Positions 12,943-26,749 of a stretch of 64,000 bases of DNA are shown here, piece by piece. The notes beneath the pieces are model-generated. The model saw only the letters and a program-made list of their open reading frames with translations. It was not told the DNA's origin and did not search any database. A program made the translations under genes and the position numbers. How positions within the stretch are numbered: the first letter of the stretch is position 1; every line of letters starts with the position of its first letter. Source of the stretch: Tubiluchus corallicola (taxonomy: Eukaryota > Priapulida > Priapulimorpha > Priapulimorphida > Tubiluchidae); assembly GCA_030141605.1 (NCBI GenBank), contig JAQGDQ010002367.1:930501-994500 (forward strand), read 5' to 3'.

Positions 12943-13582
12943 GTAAGTGCAGCAATACTATCTACGCCTTATTATCACCATCGAGTCAACGGTTCCTTGC
13001 ACTTGTAAGTGAGCAGGTTTCTATGATAACTGGCGTTTTTACTAAATTGCAAACATGACACATCATAACACAGTGTAACTTGATAAAACACACATATCAG
13101 TTGTCATGTGGTATGTGACAAAAGTTGACGAGAATGTCAGAATACAAAACACTTTTGGAATCTTACTGCCCTTTGGGGTACTAGTACTAGTAGTTTGTGG
13201 ATAAAACGCCAGAGAAATTCGCAGACACGTTCGAGTTACGTTCATGAACTGAATCGTGGACTCAAAAAATTGGAGATGGCTTGCCGTAGATTAACTAGGT
13301 ACTCATGTAGCTACATAATAATAATATTTATAGTGTACACGCACATGTGGTAATGTTGCAATCTGTCTGTTTCGTTTGAATTCATGAGTTGGGAATTATC
13401 AGGGGCAATTGATCATAAATTCAAGATCCCTTTTTCGACACGTCAAGCATAAACATTTTTCTGAACTATTTGCTTGAAATGTATAACATGATAGTGCAAA
13501 TGGGTTTTTAGAGGATGTGGTGCAGCAATATTATGGAGACAAATGTGAATAATTTGCAGCAAATTGCTGGGTCTTTGTTGGG

Positions 13583-13875
13583 TGCATGGTAAGTTTGGTG
13601 CTAGTAAGTTTGGTACAGGTAATTTTGATACAAGGAACTTTTGGTACCTGGAAAATTTGGTACTAGGAATTTTTGGTACATGATAATTTTGGTACTTGGA
13701 AAATTTGTTACAGAGAATGTACGGTACTGGTAAATATGGTACTAACGAAGTTTTGTCAGGTAATGGTACAAGGTAAATAATGGCACAGAACAAGTTTCAT
13801 ACTACGAAAATTTGGTACTAGAAAAATTCAGTACAGAAAAAGTTTGGTACAAGGAAAGTTTGGTACTATAAAAGT
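13583..13875 (+). repeat. Degenerate GGTAC/GGAAAATTT tandem array, forward copy
   Basis: About fifteen loose tandem units of roughly 18-22 bases of the type GGTACNAGGAAAATTT lie one after another. Unit length and sequence drift from copy to copy. The same array occurs in reverse orientation at about 14.73-15.12 kb. Confidence 0.75.
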
Positions 13876-13914
13876 ACGTTTTATTATAACCTACTCAAAC
13901 AAGTTGCAGAGGCT

Positions 13915-14263
13915 CATTGTTGCATTTTTTATTTGTTTTTGTTCGCTTCCTCTTTGTTTGTTTGTCTGTTGTTTCTTGTTTATCACTGTTGTTGTTGTTT
14001 GTCTGTTTCTTGCTCACTCTTTTGTTGCGATAACTACCACCACCACCATCATCAACATTATTGCTGTCATCATATCACCATTGTTACTTTTGCCATTTTG
14101 TTGCTGTTGTTATTGTTGCTTTGTTATTGCCGATGTCATTGTTGTTGTTGCCATTGTTTTTGTTACTGATGCTGTTGTTATTCTTCTTGTATGTTAGTTC
14201 TTGCTTGCTGCTTTTGTTGTCCTCATCATGGTTGTCATCATCATTATCATCACCACCACCACC

Positions 14264-14295
<32 letters not shown>

Positions 14296-14356
14296 GGTCA
14301 TCATCATCGTCTTTGTTGTTGTCATTGTTACATTTGTAATTTTGTTGCTGTTGTAA

Positions 14357-14387
<31 letters not shown>

Positions 14388-14610
14388 TGTTATTGTTGTT
14401 GCTGCTGTTAATATTGTTAGCAGTGAAGATCATAATTATCATCGTCATCATCACTGTTACTGTTGTTGCCGTTGTGCCAATAAATAACGATGGATGATCA
14501 CAGTAAGTAATAGCAATAATATTGATGATGACAACGTTGATGCTAGTGATGATGATAACAATGATGATTATGGCAAAGATGGGTTGCATGGTGAGTTGGA
14601 GGCCTTTCAT
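13915..14610. repeat. Triplet microsatellite cluster (TTG, CAT, CAC)
   Basis: Mixed runs of TTG/GTT, CAC and CAT triplets dominate, including a long CAC-then-CAT run at about 14250-14295. They produce long low-complexity open frames (poly-His, poly-Leu, poly-Met) on both strands, none with start, splice or domain support. Confidence 0.9.
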
Positions 14611-14724
14611 TTTTTGCTGAAAGAAATCTCAAATATACCTGCATGGATGGGATAATCATGGATAAAATTCTAGCTCTGCCATGCACCATTAATTACAGTA
14701 TAATGTTTTATGAACTTTTTAATA

Positions 14725-15118
14725 AACCAGACTTTCCTAGTACCATATTTCCTCCCTAATGAATAAACTTCTTTATTTTATAGTTGAAACAATTAGTTTG
14801 TAATGAGACGCAGAAATGCTCTGTTTTTCGTTAAGTACCATATTTTCCTAGTACCAAAACTTCCTTGTACCCATATTTCCTAATACTAAACAATCTTGGT
14901 ATCATATTTTCCTCGTATCAAACATTCCCACTACCACAATTTCCTAATACCAAAACTTCCTTACACCCTAAGATGATAGCACCAAATTTACATGTAACAA
15001 AATTAGCACGTATAAAAAATTCCTAGCACAGAATTTTCTGGGTACCAAAATTTCCTCGTACCCAAAATCACCTATACCAAATTTACATGTACTAAACTTT
15101 CTTGGACCAAACTTTCCT
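14725..15118 (-). repeat. Degenerate GGTAC/GGAAAATTT tandem array, inverted copy
   Basis: Units such as CTAGTACCAAAACTTCC and TTGTACCCATATTTCC are the reverse complement of the array at 13583-13875. They are followed by non-repetitive DNA. The two arrays face each other across about 850 bases of triplet-rich sequence. Confidence 0.75.
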
Positions 15119-18100
15119 AAATTTCTTTATTGTTCACTTAGTCACTGTCATACATGATCTCATACACGATCATCAATCGCTGCTACTTTCTAAAAAATTC
15201 GAGTAGCAGGTTTCCAAATAAATTATCCTGTTAACTTATAATTTAATGTTCTTTTACAGACGTTTGATTTAATTTACAGGAATAGGCCTTGCAACTTAAA
15301 ATAAGAGTAAACTAAGCATATCTTTTGGTTTGTGAATTTTTTGGGCAGTTACATTAAAAATCATTAAATCATAATTGACTGTTGTCGTCAAAGCTTTCCG
15401 TTTCTGACCGAATGCCAGAAACTTTTGTCTTTAAATTCGCACCTGTATGCTTTTGTGATTTTAATTTCAAGCTCGTGTGAAGTTCTGTTTTACGATGTAG
15501 AACAATCAGTAACAATCAGAATCACTAAACTACAATGGAATTAATTCTAGTATCCTAAATTCAATATTTAAGAATGACTTCAGCATTTCATAGAGTTAAT
15601 TTACTCAAACCAGGGTAGCTACTAATGAGTTTAACCGCCTAGTGTTAAAATTTCAAAAATTTGGTTATTGCAGTTTCAGTCTGCCGTTAATATTCTTCAA
15701 ATAAGATGATAAATAGGTAATTAATTACCAACGGAGCATTCCAAGTTCTACATTACTTACGAAATTAATCTTAGTTGGTTAGAAACTGCTCAAGCTATCT
15801 ATCGTACGTAAACAAACACTTGGTTGGTAAACTGTGGAATTGGCTTCTTTAGTACGAGGACTGGTTGGAGTTGCGGTTTAATGTCCTTAATTCAAATTTA
15901 GCCTCAATACAACAGACATTTCCTTTCTTTTCATCAATTTAGCCCTAAAAAAATCAGTGATTATAATTTGATTGTGTCGTTAGCCTGGTGTCCTGACGCG
16001 AAATTACTTTATTCACATAACTTGCATCATACATGTCTATCAAATAAAGCAGACTGACTGTGATATAAGTTCCTAAATAGTGACTGTGAGACTTCAGAGC
16101 AATTTCATGGACTTCTTGAAATGAACAAGTCTCAGGAGAGCCACTCACTTACATACATTTGTTTAAATCCATAATAAACAAACATATTTATATTATCTTA
16201 CGCTGTACCTTACACGGCCTGGTAAAGTTAGCAAGTGAAAGTGCTGCTAACAACTGGGCGCCAAGGATATCATCGGATTTTGCTTGTTGGGATGCTAACG
16301 ACATAATAGAGTGGCGCTACTTAGCTGCATGTAAATGGCTGCTGTGGAACCAATTGAAATTTTATTACAGGATTCATTGATTGCTGATGCTGTTAGATCG
16401 TGGAGGACAAACAGAAATTTCTTGACATTTTAACCTCTGTGATTTCTATTGGTTTAATTACTATATTAGTCAACAAAGTAAATTTGATCTCATATGCATT
16501 TATAATAATATAAGTTTAAAAATATTACCTTCTGCGTTGGAATATACTGACTAGTGTTGTTCATTGATTAACCAGGACTATGTCATTATGTAGCAAAAAG
16601 TAAAGATTCTTAAAGCTGTTTAATCAGTTGCATTAATGCAAACCATTACTAACTGAATTACTGTATTTAACAATAATGAATGAATTCAGATCCGAATCCG
16701 CGAGCATGACCGTGTTTATCACTTGACGATGCCTGGTTTAATGTATACTAAAAGCTGCATCATGTGTGACTGATTAGTGAGTATGGTGCTCGTGACTAAT
16801 TATCACTTGATTATGCCTGGTCCAGTTCTCTTTACTCATGTGTGACTGAGCAGTTTGCCGTAATTTTCCATTTTCTGAACTTCCTATTCCAGGTCACACC
16901 TGCAAGGCTTTCGTGAGTGTAGGTACTTTAGTTTTCGAATCATTCAATGTCATGAACTTATGAGTCGATGCCTAGAATTCCACACCTAACAAAAATGATG
17001 GAAACAAAATATGAAAAAAATCAGTAATTTTTTGAAAAAATTTGAAAATTTTACATTATATAGGAACTATGAAGCCAAGCTGGCAAAGTTGTTATGCGTT
17101 TGTTTAAAGTTAAACGTGGAATAGGTCTTCCTGCTCCAGTCTTGCAGTATGGCTATGCAATATAGATTAATATTGAGAAACAGGGTCCTCAATTGTTTAG
17201 GAAAAGAACTTAATTCTTAGCTTCCGTTTGCTTTCGTTCAATAATCTGATAGCTATATCACCCTATAAACGATATCATGTACTATTATGTCGTGCATGGC
17301 CCATAGAAATGAATATTATTTCCAGACATTTAATTTTTAAGGTAGGTTTGTATTGCAGACTTTGCAGGTTGATATATTAGCGTCTTTTACATCTTATAAG
17401 CGGCGAATACATTAAGGAAAAGAATTCTCTCGTTTTTGCACAACTTGTTATTGCTGTTTCGTTTTCGTATTCGAGTTCCTCTAAACATAGTATTACGTTT
17501 ATCAGAGGGGGGGACAGAGGCATTCCTTACCGCATAACAGAGCACTTGCCAATTATCTGAAAACAAATTTGAGCAACTAATATTGTCGATTGGTTGTTGT
17601 GCATGTGAGTAAACGTAATGTTTAATGTTGTGAGAGTCTGAGCATAGATAGCTCGATATGTTTTTCCCGTCTTATCAGCTATCAGTAATGCGCGGCAGCA
17701 TTGCTTGGGCCTTGCACTTTGTACTTAACCAATGAGCATTGAGTGTGTATGACTGCAAAAACATTACATAATTGCGTGAACTGCCTGTATTGTTTTGAGC
17801 ACGTGGTCGGTGCATTAAACTGTATTTGACTTGACTATGACGTCGCTAAAAACAAAGAGAAATTTGGTTTTTCGTTGTCACGAACAGAATTCATTATGCA
17901 TGGATTTTGGCGCAGCCCGTCAGGCATGCTTATGGCGTACTCTCTTTCTGAAGTACCGGACTATGTCAGTCTGTATAAGGACTATAAGCCGTCATGTAGT
18001 GATAAACCTACTTGAGAAAAGCCTGCATTGATAAATTTATGTCAACTTTCAATAAAAAAGACATTAAATGAAGCAATATAAATCGGTGTAGTCTATTAAG

Positions 18101-21100
18101 TTTATAGACTGCCGCTAGCCCTCGGGCAATTATTTGCCTACAGTTTGTGTTTAACTCCACTACGTCTTTACGTTTTCAGCGCTTGCTATTATCATTCACT
18201 AACTAAAAACTTTTGTGTTTAAAATTTTATGTCCGAACGTTTTATAACTTTGCACGAACGAAAGTTCGTTTCATAATTTATACCACGCTTACGAGCAGTC
18301 TGATTTATGAAATAATGAAACTGATACTCAGTATTGTGTAATTTGTATTCCATGATTTACTTCTATTATAAACGTATAAATACTCGAAATCACAAATAGC
18401 ATACATATTATTTAACTTAGTTTAGTAAATTTAGAGCTCTACATTTTCTTAGAGCTGTATTTATTACGTAAAAGCGAGTTATATTAATCGATTTTTTATA
18501 TTTAACATTTTTATTTAATACAAAACATACATTACAAATTACAATCGATTTTGATTTACAAGCACAGTATCAGATTTAGACTGTGTGAAAAGGTTTAAGC
18601 GTACTATGGACTGTTTTTGAACAGTTTGTTTCTAATTTAAATTAAAAATGTTTGATGAATGTTGATCTATTTATTAACCACTAATAGAGCAATTCTTGGA
18701 CATATACAATGGAGGATGTAAAATTTTCTTTCGCCATTTGAAGCAGAACTTCAAACCAAACTCTCCCCTAACAATCTATTAGTCTGCGTATCCATATAGC
18801 ACAAAAATTATAGGTTTACTTTCATGTTTTGTGACGGAGACTCATGGTCGAAAGTAACAAATCGGTTCATTAACATCACTACCAAGCGGCTGCTGGCGTC
18901 GCTGTTTAACTGGCTATTGTGTTGCTCTTTTTCCACTAGTAAAATGTGCTTTCTTTATTGTGGGGTATGCTCACAAAAGATCTGTGACCAGGTGGGTTTC
19001 CTGCTTGGGAGCATTTGCCATATTCCCGGTCGCGAACTGCTTGATTCAGCGCCAGCTGCGTTGCTGTATCAAATACATGACATTGACCCGTGGGCCCACC
19101 AGGCAAACTCAATCGCTCTGTGTATTTTTTCGCAATGGTACATGTATATTGCATGTGCGTCATTATGTACGTAGTATACCCATCACTGATATAAAAATAT
19201 AACATATACAATTATACATAGTTAGTCAATGGCTATTTCCTAGTTACAGTCACGAGTTTCCCTGCAAGCAGACACCAATGAAAAAAACAGATGATTACTG
19301 GGTGGGATGTGATACACTGCCAAGCAGTGTTCCAGCGAAATGTCTATTTTTAGGAAAAACTAGGTTCGGGGACCTGTTTTTAGAAAGCTCAAGTGAATAT
19401 ACTGCATTTTCTCTGTGTTTGCAGACATTACCTTTCTTTGTAATTTGCTAAAATTCTCTAAAAGTAAGAGCGTCCTAGTCTAAAAAATTGCTAGTGTCCA
19501 TAAAATAACTTTCATTGCCAAATTTAATGCTCGACTTAGGACAGGTTGTTGGGCAAAAGTAAGACAAAAATTAGAAGTTACATTAATACACTGTGAGTCT
19601 GTAACGTTCTTTGGCTCTGATCCGTTTGCTGGTTAAAGATCGTGTCTCTTGACGACATTTCATTGCAAAAAAGTTCACGCTTCCATACAGGGTGGCGGAA
19701 CCGACAAACTCATTCTAGCAGTTATTAGTCCTTTTATAAATAGATAAACGCTAAGACATCACATAGCCAATTTTGGATTTATACATTGATGTTAATTAAG
19801 TTAGTGAATGAACACCGTTAGGTTACGTTTAAACAGTGTAGGTAGTTTTTTACAATTCTAGTGATGTTGTACTTATAAAACAGGTGGCTATGGTTGGTTA
19901 TAACTAAGGTTATCGACAATTCGATAGATTAAAAGGTGTGTTATAGTATATGTTATTTATGCGGCTAGCTGTTGCGCTCTACCACAGCAAGCACATGAGT
20001 CATCAGTATGTTTATCTGTAGTCTTGTGTGAAAAAACCGCGCAGTCCTAATTATTTGTTTTAGATAGATAGCTGTCTTGTTTTAGATAGGGCAATAGCTG
20101 GAATTACCGCTGATGTTCAAAAATGCCAATGACATCTAGGCCTTTTTTTCTTATGTGTCGTGATTAGTGAAGTGCCTCTATAACGCTTTAGCTTTCCTAA
20201 CCATGCGTTTAGTGTTTATCGGGTGGATCATCCCGGTGTTCGCTCTCGTGCACAGCTGATCGATATTGTAATCCACTTTCACTGAATGGGGTGCAGTGTC
20301 CTCTAGCTCGCGGGACCTGGTATATCTAGAGCAGTGAACAGTGACGATAGCATGGACAAGTACCTCCTGGCAAAACCCTTTCGCTCATACATGTATGAAT
20401 ATTAGCGACAATTTTGCATTGATTTCCGCATTTGGTGATACGCTGTATAAGCTGTCTAGTTTATGAAATTATTGAAAGTCTTTGGTACGGTTTATCACGT
20501 AAGTGTAACCTATTTATAAACTGGTGTTGAAAAAGAGAGCATTGGTCATTAATTAAGGCAACTTAATAAATTGTAATTTATATCGAACTTTAGTTTATAA
20601 AGGCAACTTGGTTAGAATCAATACAAAAAGAGTTCGTCTGGAAACAAGTTTATAGAAAAAGGTACGACTATATTACTTATCTTGGTTTTGATTCGAAATA
20701 CATGTGAAAAGGCGCTAGAGTGTAAGTAAGTTTTATACCATTTTTGTATACGTAGAACTTAAGCAAGTTTTATACCAGTTTTGTATAAATGCAAACGAAT
20801 AATTAATCTGATTCTAAATCGCTATATAGGACGAAGTCATTACGAGACTTGTGAATGAGTGATCGAGTTCTGAGGTGATCATTAGCACTTGTGCTGAATA
20901 AAAGTTGTATCAATCGTTTTTATCCAGCTATCAAATGCAGCATCGGTATGCCATGGTGTTTGAGCGTTTTGTGAGCCGAGCGAGTGTATTCTTTATTCAA
21001 AAAAGCAAAAGTCGTTTCTCACCGCTTAGTAAATTGCAAAATATCTAAAGAATTGAACATTTTTATTAATTAATTAGAGAAAACATCTCTGATTAGAAGA

Positions 21101-22651
21101 TACTTTATCTTAAAAAAGACTGAAATTGTTTTCATTGGCGTTTTCCCATAGTGATGATAGTTGTAGAGGTAACTGGATACAAAATCAATGACTTGTAGGG
21201 CCAAACTTATTTCGATTGCCATAATGTTAGCGGTTGGTTTGAGCCTAGAAAGATTATCGTGATTAAATACTTCTTCTTATGTGGTTGATGTACAGCTTAT
21301 GTGTGTAATAATTTGTCCCGAGTTTGCGCCGCAGTCGGGTGTGAGAGATTCCGTTATTTGCATTCGCCTTGCGCTAATTTTTTTTCAGTCTTTGAATAGT
21401 TGATGCAATGAGGCATTCATGTACGTGGTGAATTGGTTGAAGTTTTTACAAACTCTGAATACGTAGACGAAGTTGCGAAACCTGCTTCTGCTTTATTTGA
21501 CAGCGAAGTTTAACATTATTTAGTCCTTGTACAGCTATAACTTCTGAAGCTCCTAAGTTGCGAATACAAATAATCCAAGGTTAGATTATACAAAACCCAG
21601 CTAAAATTACATGGCATTTATTTGTTTGCAATTTTCAGAGTTTATATTAACGTATAGCAAGTTGTTAACCTAAATTCAGAGTGTTTAAGCTGGCTTAGAT
21701 GTTGTGTGTAATGAAAATGACACCAAAGCAAACGGTTCACTTCCTGTTGGCATTTCCTTTTCCTAATGGCACTGTTTGTTCTGTATGCGGACGTTTTCAA
21801 CTCGCTTGCATTCGTCAAACAAAACCAGTCACCAAAACTCTGTTGATTTTTCTTATTTTGCTATCAGACGCATTGATTTTGCAGAGTTCACGAGACGGTT
21901 TCATTAGACATTCCGAAAAAATTCTTTGCTTTTAGAAACCTTATTGACGTCTTGTATAGCCAGCGGGGTAGAAGGATTTTGTGCGATTAACTCTCGCCTG
22001 ATGCCGTATCTCTGTGCTTGGCTTCATTTCGATAACGAACTTTTTCGAATCTAGCGTAGAGGATGTGAACGCCTATAGGTAAAGCTGACCTGTCAACTTT
22101 CATCAGGCTAGAAATAGCACCAAAGTGGATCTTCTGTCAAATTGGAACTACAAAATATTACTTTTGCATTCTCATTTAAATTGTAGGGTAGTGCTGCTTT
22201 AATCTGTGTATATGCATAGACGAGTATTGTGTACGACTGTATATTAAACCTAGGCTTTATGTAACACGGTTATGTTGCCACATTGGCTTTTGGTGCTCTT
22301 TTCCTTTGTATATGCGTAATGGTAGATTCATAAGTGTTCATATTCTCACCAAATAGAAAAGGTTTTTGGTTTGACCCATATTAATTATCAAGGTTAATTA
22401 AGATAAGCCTTATCTTGGTACAGTTTCCGGTACTGGCGTAGCCTTGCTTGCTTTGTCATCAGGGAGACGCGAGCTGTTGCAGTTATTTTGCTGTTATCAC
22501 TTGTTAACGCACTTATCTACATCTGTGTGCTATTCATAGCATTTATTTCCTTCGCAAGTTTTGTTATTTGAACCCATTTTTCTTTTTGTTATTTCCTATT
22601 AATGAAAGTTTTTGCTTGAGTCGGATTCAGCGAGCCGTGCAAACTGTTTTT

Positions 22652-22695
22652 ACTTTCAGCTTTTGCACCAACAACTTTCAGCTTTTGCACCAACA
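22652..22695. repeat. 22-bp tandem duplication
   Basis: The unit ACTTTCAGCTTTTGCACCAA plus CA occurs twice without interruption and without mismatch. Confidence 0.9.
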
Positions 22696-24138
22696 AAGTA
22701 CAAGTAATTTCTCCTTTCAAATTAACTGTGAATAAATTTGGCAAAAAGGTGTTACTATAAGTTTACCTTTTTGATGGAACTTAATTTCTGTGACATATCA
22801 GACTATTAAGAAATTGACATGAGACCCTTTTGTGCGTTCAGACTTTATGGCTAACCGTGTAAAGTTACAATTGTACATTTTATTTGCATACACTGTGTCA
22901 ACTGTGACTAAACGCAGCTTTTGGTCGTTCACATTTGTAATTGCTATGATAACTGGTTAGCTAACTTTAGTGTAACTGTTGTAACGTTGCTTAAAGGTTT
23001 TCAAACCACAATTATGATAAACGCTTGAATTAAAACAAGATTAACTGTGGGTTTATCTGATTGTCTTGTTTGCACTGTACTCAAGTTTGGTTGTTTAAAG
23101 TTTCCGGTTCTATTTACAAGTTTTTCCAAGCTTGATTGCTGCCCGAAAGTTTAGCAAACTCGTCACAGTTCAAAAACCTGCTTGTACACCTGTGTAAAAC
23201 CTGTCTATTGTTTCAATGTGAAATTTCAGACACTGTAGAGGCACACAGCGGCAACAAGTAACTATCTGTGTCAGCAGGTGTCACTGACACTGACTTATCC
23301 CCTACTCCAATTTACCCCAATCGCCCCAGGCGACTAAGTTCTTTTTGTTTGGCTTTGTTTTGTTATTTTCAGGTTCAAAGGCGGGAGTTTTCGGTTTGAG
23401 GGAAAGGTGTGACATCTCGAAATAAATTATATGTTCAAATTTTTTTTGAGATACGAGAAATAATTGTTTATTTCGGAATGGCATACTAATATCTTGTGCG
23501 GGTGAGATATCCTTTACTGTAGATATGTCAGTTTTGAGCTCATAGTCTTTAAACATCTTAATTTCTGTTTAGTCATTTTGAGAAGTCAATTCTTGTCCAG
23601 CAGTTTCTGCAACTGTGCTAGTGCGCCGTCTAAAGGTCATTTCACGTTCTTGTTTTGAGTTTACCGTACTGTCGTCGGTTTGCTTTCAGTTAAGTTTCTC
23701 CAAAATTTTAGTTGATAGTGATTCAGATCATTCGCGTAAATTGTTTGACACGTGGGTTTTGAGCTTAGCGAAAACGTGAAAGGCGGGCTTAGAGAGAGAT
23801 GTTGAAAAAAGCGACCTCAATTTCAACGCGGCTTAATTAATTGAACAATACACATCTGAGAAAGTTAATTAATTATTGACTTTGAGCATTACGAAAAGAT
23901 TCAATACGTCTTTTGTGAGTTGAGAGTTTCATTAGCTGCTTTACCAAGCCAGCACTTCACGTAAGAATCGTTTTCCTGGTTTCTTTTCACTTTTTCTTGC
24001 TAAACTTGAGATGACCTGGCATCAGTTAATTGTTATCACTTGCTTTTGTTGAAATGAAGCCCCTCTGTAGCGGCAGCGGAACTCATGCAGAATCTGCGCT
24101 TCTATTTGCCGTCGAAAGGTCAATTAGGATAGCTTGTT

Positions 24139-24152
24139 GTTGCTATGGCAAC
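24139..24152. promoter_or_regulatory. RFX-type X-box motif
   Basis: GTTGCTATGGCAAC is one base from the palindromic RFX consensus GTTGCCATGGCAAC. It lies in a locally CG-richer segment (about 24.06-24.2 kb). RFX factors bind such sites at ciliary and other genes in animals. A role here is inferred only from the motif. Confidence 0.4.
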
Positions 24153-25566
24153 GAAGTTCGCGTTACCGTGGAAATAGATGAGATGTGGCATGGTCTGCAG
24201 GTGTATGTATGTTGTGTAGCAGCAATGAGCTATGGCGTCTTATAATGATTTCTGAAAGATTTATGTGAGTGTTGTTGTCAGAATACAGGCTTGTCGAGTT
24301 CTTATAATTTCCGGGCAAAGTGCCAAAATTCATGTTTTCAGGAGGCAACTTATCTGGTAGCCATCACTTGAGAGAGAAGGGTTGTACCATGTTATTAGTT
24401 GTAAAGTTTAGCAGCTTTCTGAATTCTGACTTAATGAATGAAAAGTAAACTAACCTTATTTTAAACTCTTATTGTATATAATGCTTTTGTACAGTATGAA
24501 GATTAACAAGTTTAGAACTTGTGTAAATTCTCGGGCTTTACCAAAATGTTGCCATAGTTTTACTACATCAGTATTGGCGGGAGCATAGTGGCGTAAAGTT
24601 TCCTATTTTACAGGTGATGATAACTTCAAATATTTCTGTTAGTTTATCTGAAGCCATTTTATATGACATGTTGGGTGACATAATTGGACAAATTGGCTTC
24701 TCATTTTCTTAAGTGCCTTAGTTGCTAGAGGAGAATGGAAGCTTGATCAAAGTCAGCCATGGCTATAATTTGTAAACTCATTACAGAAGGCCTAGGCAAG
24801 AGCATCAATCAGGCAAGTGTAGAAGTGCATGCTTATAGACCCGGTCCCCTGGTGGTTTGATATGGAGTGTTGCTGATAATGTGGACAGCTACAATGAAGA
24901 GCAGAGTGTTCCAGGAGGTAGTGTTGCTTAGTTACACCCAGACGTATCCTTATTTTCTCAAGGTAAGCGTAGAGTTTATAATGTTCATTTGTGTGGACAC
25001 GTTTTTTGGTGGTGGTATTTCATATTTTCGGTTTCTTCAATTTGTTTGCAACATATTAATGCATAACACCCTTGCGAACAACAAATATTGAACAGCTCTT
25101 TACTTGACTACAAGAAAGTTGCAATTGATTGTGGATTGTTTTACTAGAAAGACAAATGCGCCAACAGAACACCTTTTGCTGGCAGCAAAAATGATTTTAC
25201 GTTTGTCAGCGTGATGTGAACGGCTAAACTTTTAATCCAGAAGATTTGATAATATGTGCCATTCTTTCTCTTCACATTATTTCGCATTATTTCTCTTGTC
25301 CAACTGACACAACGTGGGAAAACAAAAATGAAATGATTGAAATCACCACTTTGTCCGCTTGTCAATCCTCATTATGCTGACCTTTGCCCTTTGAATTTGC
25401 TCTTTCTTACATTATCCAACTGAGACGTTATGTACTTTTGCTGTACACTGTTTGTCAGCTCACATTTACCATTCTATTTTTTGCTTTTTGATTTTGCATT
25501 TTCTTACGTTAAATGTCCATCTAGAATTTGAGCTTACGCTTTAATCGATGTCTCCTTGCCAGAATC

Positions 25567-25611
25567 AGAGGTTCTCAGCTATGCAAACACTTTTCATAAC
25601 TGAGAACCTCT
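25567..25611. repeat. Short near-perfect hairpin
   Basis: Arms AGAGGTTCTCAG (25567-25578) and CTGAGAACCTCT (25600-25611) are perfectly complementary. Past one mismatch the pairing continues for four more bases (TATG with CATA), leaving an 11-base loop. That is 16 of 17 pairs. The stem does not extend outward, so it is shorter than a usual miRNA precursor. Confidence 0.7.
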
Positions 25612-26318
25612 TTGGACAAAATTATTTAAACCTGTCATTTAATAGGCCTAACTAATTAATTCGTTAATAATTAACGAATAATACTGAATTCAAAGACGTA
25701 GTTGCTTCTTCTATACTAGGAATAATTATAATTGAGGTTTAATCCGATGCTCAGGATGTGACTTTACTTTGTGAAGCGTGTTGCCTTTAATGTCGCGTAA
25801 ACAGTCACTCATACGAGTCATACGTGAGATCACTCATACGTATGTAAGTCTGAATTAAAAATCGTAATGGCGTTCAACGTTAAATGGCTGTGTGTATCGT
25901 AAAATTACGTTCAGGGTAACAATTGCAGTATTTTGAACCTTGAACTAATCTCGATCCGAGAACCTGTTATACGACAATTTCTTGATCAATCAATTTTCTC
26001 CCTTTATATTGCTGAATTTTGTCAATTATTGCGCCACATGTCACAACACCGCTATTTCGCCTTCGTGGAGTGCTTTTTCGAAGCATTCATATTGCTGTAA
26101 AAAGCTTTGTGCGTGCATGGTATAGCTATTATTTCATTAAATTATTTTGCTTGTCATGAATTTCTTCGATTGAAATGGTTAGTTGGGTAATTGCAGATAG
26201 AGAACCTTGCAGCGTGTCTACAACTTGACATGTGTTGTTATTGGCACCAGTCTTTATGCTAACAAAGCTCTTTGTTTGCCCAATATTCATAGCATTTAAT
26301 AAACGCTGCTTTCCGCAG

Positions 26319-26406
26319 GCAGAGAAGTGTACATAACATAACACGTACAGTGTTTTCTGCTGGCAGAGAAGTGTACATAACATAACACGTACAGTGTTTT
26401 CTGCTG
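26319..26406. repeat. 44-bp tandem duplication
   Basis: The unit beginning GCAGAGAAGTGTACATAACA and ending TGTTTTCTGCTG occurs twice at a spacing of 44 bases (AGAGAAGTGT at 26321 and 26365). Degraded partial units flank the pair. Confidence 0.9.
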
Positions 26407-26749
26407 GCTGCATAGATCTGCGTGTACCAGGTGGTTTAAGGAACATAATACTTGTACGTGCATTGGAAAAACTTTAGAATAAAGACAAAATGCAGCTATA
26501 TTTACGGCGTGTATCTTTGTTAGCTTAGCAGATCTATTAACCTGGCGCCTGGCGGTGAACAGGTGATATGTCAACCAATATCTGGAGAGTTAATCATCTT
26601 TCCGTTTCCATGACCTACTCCTATTACGCCATTGCGTGATTACTGATCACTCCGGTGAATTGCAGACTATTTTCATGTTAAATTGCCCAGCGCACGCGTG
26701 GCACGGAGGTCAGCAAGAGTTTTTAATCGTTTCTTGTGTACTTCAGATA

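Noticed and set aside
13844-14610. Several long open frames on both strands encoding poly-His, poly-Leu and poly-Met tracts.
   Set aside because: They are translations of CAC, CAT and TTG microsatellites. They overlap each other on both strands and have no splice or domain support.
17831-18055. 66-codon plus-strand frame followed by AATAAA.
   Set aside because: Not recognised, poor start context and no support beyond a nearby hexamer; could be chance.
18824-19211. Overlapping open frames on both strands of roughly 80-116 codons.
   Set aside because: No recognisable domain, no splice context, and both strands are equally open. Possibly an old repeat but no ends were found.
24780-24962. Segment bounded by an AG acceptor-like and a GTAAGC donor-like site in the long intron.
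   Set aside because: All three frames lack convincing coding content; kept only as a possible non-coding exon without evidence.
25567-25611. Hairpin considered as a miRNA precursor.
   Set aside because: Stem ends at 17 bp with no flanking pairing, shorter than metazoan precursors.
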